From Pegoplata infirma (taxonomy: Eukaryota; Arthropoda; Insecta; Diptera; Anthomyiidae): a stretch of 64,000 nucleotides of DNA. The first letter of the stretch is position 1; every line of letters begins with the position of its first letter. This document shows, piece by piece, positions 54,603-64,000 of this stretch. The notes beneath the pieces are model-generated. The model was given only the letters and a program-made list of their open reading frames with translations, ran no database searches and was not told where the DNA came from. The DNA lies in contig OY992536.1 in the NCBI GenBank assembly GCA_963921195.1, positions 181,544,995-181,608,994 on the forward strand, in the 5' to 3' direction. The position numbers and the translations under genes were made by a program.

Positions 54603-56081
54603 GGCCATTCCAGGAAATTTAGCTCAAATTTTAGTCATTTTTGGAAATGGTGTCTCAGATTAATTTGAACCTTGACACATAGATAGCCCTCATAAATATG
54701 ATATATGTACCATATATCGTTTTTTTACATTTGGTGTATTTAACGAATTATGGCGGGTCAAAGATTGACTTTTTAAGCAAAAGTAAGAAAAATACATCCC
54801 GTTTAAAGAGCTGTAACTTCTTAACCAATGACCCGATTTTCACAAATTTAGGCTCATGTGAAAGCTGGGGTTCTTCTTTTAGAAAATATTTTTAAAATAA
54901 CACATTTTTTTCTACAGAAATGATGTAAAAATGCAAAAACATTTTTTCTTTTCGAATATTTAAAAAAACACATCTTCGATTTTTTAAAAAAAAAATCTGG
55001 TGAAAAATAACAATGTTTTTTATAACATATTCAAAATTCAGAGTGGGATCTCCATGGGATCAAAAAATATTCTGTTTTAAGTACGAGGTTCTCATATTTT
55101 TCCCTTAGAAAATTTAAATTTCTAATGTTTTGAATGTTTTTCAAAATTTTAATACCCTAGTAAAAATATTATGCCAATTTTGCTAAATAGATCTAATTTG
55201 ATCCGTAAAATGGTTGTATCAAATACTTAATATCTAATTGTATTACTTTAGATCAAAAAATATAAAAATTGATACAATTTGATCCTGAATTTGGTCAAAT
55301 CTAATTATATCAAATTGATCTTATAATATCTATTTTTATACAATTTGATGAGCAAAACCAAAATACGAATCTAATCATATATGGAGCAATATCTAACCAT
55401 ATAAAGTGGATCAACCGTATCAAAATGATAGATATAATTTTTTATAAATTTATACGGAAGCATATTAACTCATATAAGATTGTATCAAATTATATATGAT
55501 TATATCAGAAAATTTTTACTCGGGTAGTATAATTTTCTTTGAAAATTTAAATTTTTATATTGAAGAAACATAAAATTTTAATTTTCTAAGGTAAAATCTA
55601 AGAACTTCGTACTAAAACCAGAATATTTTTTGATCCCATTGTGATCCCACTCTGAATTTTGGATATGTTGTACAAAACAGTATTGTTTATCACCAAACTT
55701 TTTTTAAAAAAAATCGAAGATGTGTTTTTTTAAATATTCGCAAAAAAAAAATGTTTTTGAATTTTTGCAACACTTCTGAAAAAATCCGTATGCTTTTGAA
55801 AATATTTCCTAAAAGAAGAAGAATTAAGCTTTCATATGAGCCATTACTTGTGATAATCGGATTACTAGTTGAAAAGTTAGAGCACGTTAAACGTCATGTA
55901 TTTTTCTGACTTTTGCTAAAAAAGTACAACTTTGACCCGCGATAATTTGAAAACTACAGCAAATTTTGAAAATCCAAAAATGCAACATATCTCATATAAA
56001 CGTGGATATCTATGAGCCAAATTCTCAGTGGCGTCCAAATGCATGTTTCCGAACAGTGGAGCGAAAATTTTTGGAATTACC
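54603..56081. repeat. Fold-back element with R4 in its loop
   Basis: Left end GGCCATTCCAGGAAATTTAG; right end TTTTTGGAATTACCC. Inner landmarks pair: GCGGGTCAAAGATTGACTTT with AAGTACAACTTTGACCCGC, and TTCAGAGTGGGATCTCCATG with TGTGATCCCACTCTGAATTT. Without the R4 copy the loop would be short (about 55100-55154 against 55525-55600). No conserved frame. Confidence 0.82.
55155..55524. mobile_element. R4 MITE, copy 3, in a hairpin loop
   Basis: CCCTAGTAAAAATATT and GAAAATTTTTACTCGGG ends, with TA outside both (55153-55154 and 55525-55526). The interior keeps GATCTAATTTGATCCGTAA, ATCTAATTGTATTACTTTAG and TCAAATTATATATGATTATA. 370 bp. Confidence 0.75.
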
Positions 56082-56220
56082 CATAAGTAATTTTTTTTTA
56101 AATTGTTGGTATTTTTAATGAGATCTCATTAGTTTTTACCTACACAAGTAGGTTATTTTTTTTGTAAAAAAAAAAATAAAAAATTGTTTACAGAAATATA
56201 AAAACATGTTTGTATCAAGA

Positions 56221-56285
56221 GACTTTGGCACGATGGGTAGAGGGTCTGGCTAGAATGTAGTTGATTGCGGGACCGATTCCCAAAA
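56221..56285 (+). other. tRNA-derived SINE head
   Basis: TTGGCACGATGGGTAGAG (A-box-like, 56225-56242) is followed about 30 nt later by GGGACCGATTCCC (B-box-like, 56269-56281), then A/T-rich sequence. The spacing fits an internal pol III promoter. No acceptor stem forms, so it is a tRNA-like retroelement piece and not a tRNA gene. Confidence 0.55.
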
Positions 56286-58254
56286 ATTTTTTTTTAAAAA
56301 TTTTTAAAAAAATATTTCAATAGAAAATTGTAAAAAATAATCATTAATTTTTATTATTTTCGTAGGTTTATTTTTTGAAATTTGTTTTCGTAGGTTATTT
56401 TTTTCAAATTTGTTGGTAAAAAAGAATAAAAAAAACGTAATTTTTTAATGTTTAATGTTATTTATTTTAGAAAGTTTTGTCAACAGTAAAAAATAAATGT
56501 TAATGTTTGTTAAAACAAATTAATAATTACTGGGAAAGTTTTTAATTGTTTATTCACTGGTTTTAAATGTGTTTTTCATTTGTTTTTGAAAACAAAATAT
56601 TTTGAGCCGAATTTTACACTCTTACTTGCTTTATGTATTTTTGCATTTTTTGAGTTAGCCGTCGTATATTTGTTACTTAAATAAAAAATTTTCAAAATAT
56701 GACTACTTCAGGGACTATATTTTTAATTATTCTGCTAAAAAAACTTAACAGGTCAAAAGTCCATCCACCCGTTTTTGTTGTATCGTGGCAGACAACTTTG
56801 CCTTTAAAAAACACCTTATAATGAAATGGTAAGCATGGCAACCCGCCAAAGCAATGGCACTTCTATTTATTTTTTGTAGCTGTTCAAATATTGGTTATTA
56901 AAAAGAGTTCTAAATTTAGAAAGCAATGAAGCAGTGAGCAGGGATGTCAGATATGACGATTCCTCCCCAAACATGGCGATTTTGAAATGTGTTTGGCGAC
57001 GAGTTTTTCGATTTGGCGAAGTGGAGATTTATAAAATGATTGGCGATTTCCTTGGCGATTTTGTCAAATCGTTTTCTGAATAATTTCAAAAGATGAGGAG
57101 AGCCATCCTTGTGTCAAATTATCAAATTTAATTTACTTTTGCTGCGGTTAGATAGTAAGAACTTTTTTTTTTAATTTTTGGCAGATTTTCTACAAGTCTG
57201 CTCGTCTAAGCGGCTCTTTAGGAATTTGAACAGAAAAATAAACATGTAGGAAATTTCAAGTGTCCAGGAGAAAAATTTATGACCGATTATCATAGATCGA
57301 TTGGGTCTTTTGCATTAGTGCAGAAAACAAGCATAAATAAATTTTGAGTGAAACTTATAGCTCAAGATAGTTTTGAGTAATAATTAGCGAAATTTTTACA
57401 TGGAGTAATTTAATTATCAAAAACTGAAAAAAAATAATTTTTGGCGATTTCTGGCGATCCCATTTGGCGATGAGCGTAAACAAAATCTGGTAGTGAGGCA
57501 TTGATCAGCCGCTAGCTGTCAAAATAATACTATTAAATTTTATGTTCTGCTTCATTGTGGTTCTGGCCTAATTTTATGTATTTTCTAGAGACCTCTTTCC
57601 GGGTTTCAACCAATTTCGTTACAACAAAATTCCATTGAAGATTTCATAAACAGACTGTTAGCAAGAGTTCATAGAAAGATAAATAAACAAAATACAAATG
57701 TATTAATGTGTGTGTTTTTATATTTTAATAAAATTTTGCCATTGGCAAAATTGCATTTATAACGCACACAATCCAAACAATTATTTGAATATCTATCTGT
57801 GTGCGATTGTGTGTGTGTGTGAGTATGCTATATGGTACCAGTCTGTCATATAACGCACTTTAAATGCGTGATATGTCACAGTTCCTTTTTTTCTGTACAT
57901 TTTTGTTAAGACTCTGTAGACTGTTTCAAAGTGTGGGTGTTTTAGGCATTTTTGTACTGTATCTGTAGATGGGGTTACTTAATGACAGCTACTGTTACTA
58001 GGGTAAAAAATAGGTCTTTAGTAATTTTGTAATTTAAAACACTGAGTAGTGCGTATATTAAAAATTAAATGCCAGAGGTATATATTGTGATTATAAAAAA
58101 AAAAAAAATATTAAAATACATTCATATATAGATGAACGGATGGAGGGGAGGAGGAGTTGAAGGAAAAACTTTTGTTACCATATTAACACATATTTTTTCG
58201 AAAAAGGGATTTGTTTTTTTAAATTATGAGTAATTTTGAGTTTTTTTTAATCTG
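56286..58254. other. Mostly unannotated stretch
   Basis: 56600-56640 carries an R5-type terminus (GCCGAATTTTACACTCTTAC). 56940-57490 repeats TGGCGAT words (CATGGCGATTTTG, GATTGGCGATTTCC, TTTTGGCGATTTCTGGCGAT), possibly an old repeat. 57800-57825 is a short GT microsatellite. No coding region was recognised. Confidence 0.4.
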
Positions 58255-58560
58255 TTTTTCTACACCATTTCCAATTTAAAGTATTAAAATTCCAATTGAT
58301 GTTAATAAAAGACAAATGGAATTTCTGAAAATCCAATTAAAACTCAGTAAAAGCTGATTGGAATTTGGAATTTCAATTAGAATTGAAAAACGGCCAACTG
58401 AAAACTCCATTTAATATTCTGAAACGCCATAGTGTAATTACGAAATCCCAAAATAAGAATGTCGCAATTGAAATTCAGAAAAACAGAACTGAAATTTTCT
58501 AAAAATTCACAATTGGAATTTAAAAAAAAGCTGGAATGAATAGAAATTAATAAATTTGTT
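58255..58560. repeat. Degenerate ~20-bp repeat (CAATTGAAATTCTGAAA)
   Basis: Ten or so loose variants of AATTGGAATTTCTGAAAATC and CAATTGAAATTCAGAAAAAC, spacing about 20-25 bp. It recalls the 21-bp array at 52168-52450 but is far more decayed and lacks TTCG. Confidence 0.5.
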
Positions 58561-59269
58561 TGGGTCACAATTCTGAAATCAAGCGAAATATTTTATGACG
58601 CAAAAATATTTTTTGGCGAAATTTTATAACAACCCATTATTAAACCCAGTAGTTTACAAAACTCGAAGACTTCTTTTGCTCATGCGGTACTCTTAAGTTA
58701 ACTTCACATCTTCTTCTGTCTTCCCCAGACTCAATATCATTGCAGCTAAGACAGTCTTTCATCAGTTGATCATGCATCCTGTTTAAAACTGTCAATTTGT
58801 TTTTAAAAACATACTTTTTAAACATAATTATGAATCGATTACTCTAATTACTTGCAAAACACTCTAGAAGAAAATATATTAAACCAACTAATTACATATT
58901 AAGGTTAACATTTTCAAGTTCTTGACTAAAACAATCAAAATCAAATTATTATATTTATATAACTGCAAAGAGTAACTAAACTCATTTAAACGTTTCCTGT
59001 TTTGAAAGGTTTTTTTTTTGCCACACTACATATAATACACAGTTTAAACGTTGCAAGGAACCTGTAACAAAAAATCTTAAAAACCTACTCATTAAAATGA
59101 AAAAGGTACTGCTACCAACAAATTTTTCGTACACTTCGCAAACTATGTGAAAGAGTCAAAAATTATTCGGAATTTTGTAATAAAAATTTAAATATTCTGT
59201 AGATCGAAGTTTAAACATATAGCAATTATTACATTATTTGATCAAATGTGACCCCTAAATTCATAACTG
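58561..59269. other. Stretch without a recognisable gene
   Basis: Mixed AT-rich sequence. A 61-codon reverse frame at 58640-58825 has scattered cysteines (LSCNDIESGEDRRRCEV) but no motif I can name. Confidence 0.4.
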
Positions 59270-60540
59270 TTAAGAGCTTTTTAACTGCCGGATAAAGATA
59301 TTTTGCAACCTTCAACGGGCAATGGCAGATAAAGTGTTCTAAAGTTTCCAATTCCTCCTAAATCATGCAACTCCGGCAAAAGTCAATTGATGGCACATTT
59401 AACCGTCCAGCGTGCTTTCCAATAAGGCAGTGTGCGCTTATTACAGCAACCACCGTCGAAATCCCTCGTCTTGAAAGCGATATCTGCTCACTGGTGAGCA
59501 TATTATGATCAAGAGAAGGTGAAATCTATCATGTAGTCGTACACGTCATACATGTGCCCATCTGTGATAAGTCTTTGTCGCGGAATAAAGCCGTATATTT
59601 TGCTTGCAAGTTTCTAGAGGAACACCAACACATTTTAATTCTGTTGGAACCTATAAGGTTTTTCCCAGTCTTGCAAGATCATTGGTTTTGAAATTCCCGG
59701 GAATGTCTCTGTGCGCTAGAGTCCATATGCGTCGTATGTCAAACTGCTTGACCATCTCATTAAAAGTAATACATCACTTAAGGGCAGATCTTATTTTACG
59801 AAATATTGACACCAGGGAATGAATCGCAGCTTCACTTTCAGAATAGATGTTGACTGCAGAAGTAAACAAGACATTGCAACTCAACAAGTCAGACACTTCC
59901 TCTATCGCCAGCATCTCTGCCAGATAATCAACTCATGCACTTCCGAATAAACTCCAAAGTCGACTTGTTCGTGTTGCTTTGATCCATCTGTATAAATAAT
60001 TATAGAGGCTCCTCTACCCGGAGTGTCCCTAATCCAAGACTGCCTGGTTGGTATCATATTGGATCATCTGATCATCTATTTATTACTCTTTATTTGCAGC
60101 CCATATGCAGACCAGTCATTCCTGCGTTTGAAGATTTTACCTTAGAGCTTTCTGCAGGAATGTCTGCTCTTCTGCAACTCATTTGACCACCAAGGTGGCT
60201 TCTTTTTGCCCCTAGGCCTTTCAGAAGGACAAGAGATATCCAGTGACCTACTGCAAACATTTGTTTTATGTTCAACCAGACAGTCAATTTTCGCCAAACT
60301 ACGAGTATAAGGTGAGATACGAGTATTTCTTCCAAAAGCCTAGAAACAGTCTCCCTACATTTCACCCAGTTTGTTCTCTTCAGATTTCTAGACTACCTCA
60401 ATCGTACCAAGCTCCCTAAGTAAAACCGTAATGTAGCTATGATCTGAGAAGAAATGCTCTTACAAAATTCTCCAGTCATCAGTTTTATTAGACAATGTAT
60501 CTGAATCAGATAATCTGATACAAGTGTTTCAGCACGTAAG
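59270..60540 (-). pseudogene. Non-LTR retrotransposon relic, RT domain deleted
   Basis: Reading the reverse strand from right to left: the end of an APE-type endonuclease with FSDHSYI (60430-60450), the linker motif PPWWSNELQKSR (about 60165-60200), then directly an RNase H domain with IYTDGSK (59978-59998), AEMLAIEE (59898-59921), NIYSESEAAIHSL (59817-59853) and ARLGK (near 59665). A C-terminal cysteine-histidine motif follows: DFCRSC (59367-59385), then EHFICHCP (59318-59340). The reverse transcriptase, normally several hundred residues between linker and RNase H, is gone; the junction is near 60065-60085. Several stops (one after CRSCMI) and frame changes are present. Such elements encode enzymes for target-primed reverse transcription. 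RNase H plus a CCHC-like tail points to the I, Loa or R1-like group, not resolved further. Confidence 0.85.
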
Positions 60541-61861
60541 TGTACCAACTTGTAACAAAATTTGGTACACTACTCCTGTTAAAAATATTAGTACTTAACA
60601 AGAACTCCAAAAGTGTTTCGCCACTATCGTTTGTGTCTGTACTTACCCATATCGATTACATAGTGACCAAACTATTTTTCGATCGGAAATATGAAGTAAG
60701 ATGTTCGACTCGAGAATATTGGTCTAACTGGCAGAACACCCCAGCAGACACCATAAATATCTTTACCGACGGATTCAAACAAATGCATGGAGTGGGAGCT
60801 GGTTTTACTAAACGTGGAAATAAACCTGAACTGCTCTTTTAATCTACCTTTGGACTCGAGCATATTTGAGGCTAATATAGTTGCCATAAACATAGCTGTG
60901 GCACATTTCAAGTTAAGACACTTTCAAGGCACTTCAAGGATATTATATTAAATCTAGAAAAGTTTTACAATGTTACGAGAACTTGCAGATATTGTGTCAA
61001 TACAATCAGGTTAATTTATTATGAGCTCCAGCACACAATACTGGGAAAAGGGCAGACGAACTCGCAAAACTTGGTATAATAACACAGTGCAACACCCAAA
61101 ATCGGAATGGGATGAAACTAAAAGCAAATGAAAGTTGACATATTCTATAACAAACCCCTCAAAGCTTTTTTTTAGTTCAGAGCTAGATTTTGTTTTACAC
61201 GCATTTGAAGTTAGAGCACTTTTATTATAATTACAATAATAAATGCTTGAAAACTGTATTAGTGCCGAATGATTAATATTGTATTTGCCTTTAAATAACA
61301 ATCATACGCAACGGTGTCCAATGGTTTTCATTAATAATTGCCTTTAAATAACAATCATACGCAACGGTGTACAGTGAATTATTTTAATAATTTGGCCATT
61401 CAGTAAATAGGTACTGGACCGAAATTCATACCAGTCATAGCTGAAGTAATTTTGAGCTTAAGTTTGGAAACTGGACCCTACATGTCCAATAAGGGCACCA
61501 CCAAGGGCCTTTAAAGTAGGGCATGTTTAGTACACAAAAACTTTAAATGCTTTAAAATTACCAACTTTAAATGCGTGTAAAATAAAATCTAGCTCTGACC
61601 TAAAAAAAACGCCTTGTGGATTTTGTTATGGAAAACGTCAGCTTTCATTTGAAAGTTCGATTTTGTATCACTGTGTAATCGCTGATGGTATAATACCGTG
61701 GTGGCAGTTTTAACACTATAAATTTCAACAAATTTCTATCAATGTTGCAAAGGCAAACAGAAAGTGGAGAGAACTAAAAAGATGCAAAATCAGCAAAACT
61801 TTGTGGCCAACTTATGATCAAGGCCAAACTAAATATCTACTATCACTTACGAGAAGGGAAC
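60541..61861 (+). pseudogene. Second LINE relic, RNase H region, split by an insertion
   Basis: Forward strand: WSNWQNTPADTI (near 60730), NIFTDGFK (60756-60779, with F where S is usual after TDG), SSIFEANIVAI (60855-60887, RNase H glutamate) in another frame, and APAHNTGKRADELAKLG (61024-61075, C-terminal RNase H block) after a TGA where W is expected. The post-RNase H segment KANRKWRELKRCK and TLWPTYDQGQTKYLL resumes at 61741-61855, beyond the family Y insertion 61082-61686. The frame continues to 62040, but after about 61860 I do not recognise it. Its neighbour 59270-60540 lies in the opposite orientation, so the two relics are head to head. Confidence 0.8.
61082..61686 (-). mobile_element. 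Family Y insertion inside the LINE relic
   Basis: Left ACACAGTGCAACACCCAAAA and TGAAAGTTGACATATTCTAT; right TGGAAAACGTCAGCTTTCAT and ATCACTGTGTAATCGC, inverted with mismatches. GGTATAATA occurs on both sides (61073-61081 and 61687-61695), a possible 9-bp target duplication. Shares TTTAAATAACAATCATACGC (twice, 61290 and 61344) with the 39-kb copy. It carries a 96-codon reverse frame of unknown meaning, mirrored by a similar frame at 39 kb. Confidence 0.65.
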
Positions 61862-61869
61862 CTAGAACC

Positions 61870-62834
61870 TGCGCATCACCAGTGGTAGATGTCACTACCC
61901 AGCGGTGGCAACGAGTAGCGGGAACTTTTTTGTGGTATCACTGTGGACCGCGAGGGATCAATCAGACAATAAGACTGATTAAAAATTTGCGACTTGACAA
62001 CCACCAACTTCTGACCGAATACATTTTGAGTAGACTGTAAAATATGAACATTTCCTAAATTATGATATTACTTAAACAAAATAAGGTAGGAAAGTAAGTA
62101 TTTTACGTATAAACATGTACATGTAATGAATGTTCTCATTCATATGCAATCAAATTTGCAAACAGCAGTAAAAACCGGAAGTTCTACTTAAAACCGTGAG
62201 ATTGGTAACTTTCTTTGGAGTGCGGATACTTTTTAATTTTGTGATTTTCTGTGTTTTTCAGTGTTTTTGCCAGGCAGCCAGCCAGCTCTACACTTAACGT
62301 CTGTTTACTACAACATAGTTTGTAATCATGAAAACATGATGATGATGATGATGATGTTGATGTTGATGAAGAAGTTTGGTAAGTTCACTAGGTGGCCATA
62401 ATATTATTTACAACTTTTCATCTCATTTTATGTTTCTACAATTCTTGGTAACATAATAATGAAATCTATGAGTGCATGTTAGTAGAATGTAGTTTGTTTT
62501 TCTCTATTTTGTGCTGCTGCTACTAAAGTTTCCTCAGGAAGTTTAAATAATAACAAAATGATTTTTTTTGATCATTTTAAAACTGACTGTTTGGATGTTT
62601 GTTGATTTAAGCTGAAAAACGGATGTAAATCGCTTTAAGGCATATCAAACACTTCCGTTCTAATCTAATATTTAACTGTTTTGGTATTTCAAGTGTATAA
62701 TAATTCATTTAATATGAGTTAGTTTGTGGTACATATGAATATAAGAGTTGGATGATGAAAAGAAAAATTAACAAAAGTTTGAAGAAAAAAAAAATTTATG
62801 TTTTCGAATTTCAGGTGAAACAGCCAACGCGTTA
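61870..62834. other. Stretch without a recognisable gene
   Basis: Includes a (GAT)n microsatellite at 62338-62370 and a short CAGCCAGCCAG run at 62273. The rest is mixed AT-rich sequence without motifs. Confidence 0.45.
62338..62370. repeat. (GAT)n microsatellite
   Basis: ATGATGATGATGATGATG followed by TTGATG units and GAAGAAG. Confidence 0.9.
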
Positions 62835-63292
62835 ACTACAGAAGGACGGACAGACGGACGGACATCGCTAGAATGTTTTAGAATCGATCACTGCATTTTT
62901 TTTTTGTTTCCCCGGTCCTAGTGCAGGACTTTGAACTTTTTCTTGCATAAACATGTTTTATTTGCTTAACAAAAATATAAAAACCACGTCAAAAAAATTT
63001 TATTTTTCAGAGGTTTGTTAGTTCTTTAAGGGGGAACTTTTTTCTCCCTGGCCCGATTGTCCTCATTTACGAACTTAACCTGCCTAGGAACCTAAGACAT
63101 ATTCGTGCCAAATGTCGGGAGTCTAACTCTTTTAATTTAAACAGGATCGTGTTAACTACAGACGGACGGACAGACGGACGGACGGACATCGCTACAATGT
63201 CTTAGAATCGATCACTGATCATAAATATATATACTTTATGGGGTCCCAGACCGACATTTCGATGCGTTATACATGGAATGACAAAGTTTATA
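62835..63292 (+). repeat. Mini-me-like remnants, third subfamily
   Basis: Two successive pieces. The first has GTTAACTACAGAAGGACGGA, CATCGCTAGAATGTTTTAGA and ATCGATCACTG (62838-62894). The second has GTTAACTACAGACGGACGGA, CGCTACAATGTCTTAGAATC and ATATATACTTTATGGGGTCC (63151-63247). Upstream sequence (GGCCCGATTGTCCTCATTTA) differs from R1 and R2. Confidence 0.65.
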
Positions 63293-63775
63293 ACGCAAAA
63301 AAAAAGTTTGTAAAATCGCATAAAATCCCCGTAATTTTACGGGCAGTTTTCTTCAATTATGTACTGGCAAACATTCCCGTAATGTTACGGGAAATTGCCG
63401 TAAATTGATTTGTCAAAAAAATTACGGGAAAAATGTAAATTTACATTTTTTTTGTGAAGTATTAACTTCGAACCGCAAGATTTCTTTTTGTAAATTTACA
63501 AAATATTTGATAAATTTAAAAAACAAATATTAAAATTTACACAACAAAATTGTAAAATTACAGAAAAAAGTTGTTATTTTACAAATGTAAACGGAAAAAT
63601 AAAAACAGTTGTAAATTTGCATATTATTTGGTTACACTACTGTTTTTACGGCTATTTACAATAAAAAGAGGTAAATTTACAATTTTTATTGTAAATATAC
63701 CATTTTTTCATATTTTGTGCCGTAAAAACATTGCCAGATTTCCGAAAAAAAAATTACCAAAAAAATTTGGTAAAA
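63293..63775. mobile_element. Decayed CACTCAAAA long MITE, copy E
   Basis: Begins ACGCAAAAAAAAAGTTTGTA, then AAAATCCCCGTAATTTTACG, CCCGTAATGTTACGGG and many GTAAATTTAC words, following the left part of copies C and D. The core seen in C and D is absent, and the right end was not found before the window end. Confidence 0.65.
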
Positions 63776-64000
63776 CTTTATTTCAAAAATTGTGTTATAT
63801 CCTATAAATACACATATTTTCGTGCTTTCTACAAAATTTTTAAGTAAAACTACAAAAATGTTCATTATTTAATATTTAATATTTAATATTTATTGAGCCT
63901 TTTTTTTTTGACAATAAAAGAAATTGAAACAATAATACAAGAAGATAACTTAAGACTATAACGTATTATCTTAATTTTCAATAATTTTAAACAGCACCAA
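63776..64000. other. AT-rich end of window
   Basis: Contains TTTAATATTTAATATTTAAT and A/T runs; nothing else was recognised. Confidence 0.45.

Noticed and set aside
61861..62040. C-terminal continuation of the LINE protein
   Set aside because: The frame stays open, but residues after about 61860 do not match any LINE C-terminus I know, so I ended the relic there.

Overview
This window looks like gene-poor, very AT-rich chromatin from a higher fly (Diptera, probably a calyptrate such as a blow fly, flesh fly or house fly). The evidence is indirect. It is packed with dipteran repeat signatures: copies of a mini-me-like element with GACGGACGGACAT runs and a TATACTTTATGGGGTC core, a Tc1-like transposon relic, non-LTR retrotransposon relics with RNase H, and many small inverted-repeat elements. 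I found no intact host gene, no rRNA, no functional tRNA and no CRISPR. No long open frame reads as a host protein; most short frames are low-complexity or repeat-borne.

Layout. 1-6.2 kb: fold-back (inverted-repeat) elements and two copies of a MITE with TIRs starting CACTCAAAA, one nested in a larger MITE. 7-10.4 kb: more CACTCAAAA elements, including a 1.9-kb copy whose near twin lies at 49.8 kb. 11.3-11.8 kb: relic of an insect repeat-borne ORF. 12.3-14.6 kb: a TA-flanked MITE and two hAT-type MITEs, one with a perfect 8-bp target duplication. 18.2-28.6 kb: mini-me-like copies, a 2.8-kb giant hairpin (18961-21742), AT-rich CCCGAGTAAAA-type repeats with tRNA-like pieces, and a second hairpin interrupted by a mini-me-like copy. 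29.5-33.9 kb: repeat mosaic and arrays of ATTGATGAAAAAAA. 34.6-39.6 kb: a palindromic MITE, a 35-bp palindromic minisatellite split by two fold-backs, and a 40-bp array rich in TATCGATA. 40.8-45.3 kb: minisatellite, mini-me-like element, another dispersed repeat and a Tc1 fold-back with two degenerate transposase halves. 46.2-49.4 kb: an inverted copy of the 32.7-33.5 kb segment, split by a TRIM-like element that itself carries a small retroinsertion. 49.8-56.3 kb: the second 1.9-kb MITE, a 21-bp array, nested fold-backs and a tRNA-like SINE head. 59.3-61.9 kb: two head-to-head LINE relics. 62.8-64 kb: mini-me-like remnants and a decayed CACTCAAAA copy.

Nothing here works as an operon or pathway. 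The window records nested transposition, and several insertions can be dated relative to each other because the opposite arm of a hairpin, or a second copy, preserves the empty site. The strongest candidates for undescribed biology are the long near-perfect inverted repeats, which could yield hairpin RNA for siRNA production, and repeat families that carry dense regulatory-type motifs (DR1 nuclear-receptor half-sites, Grainyhead-type AACCGGTT, DREF-type TATCGATA). All similarities to named families are from memory and reading by eye; no search was run.
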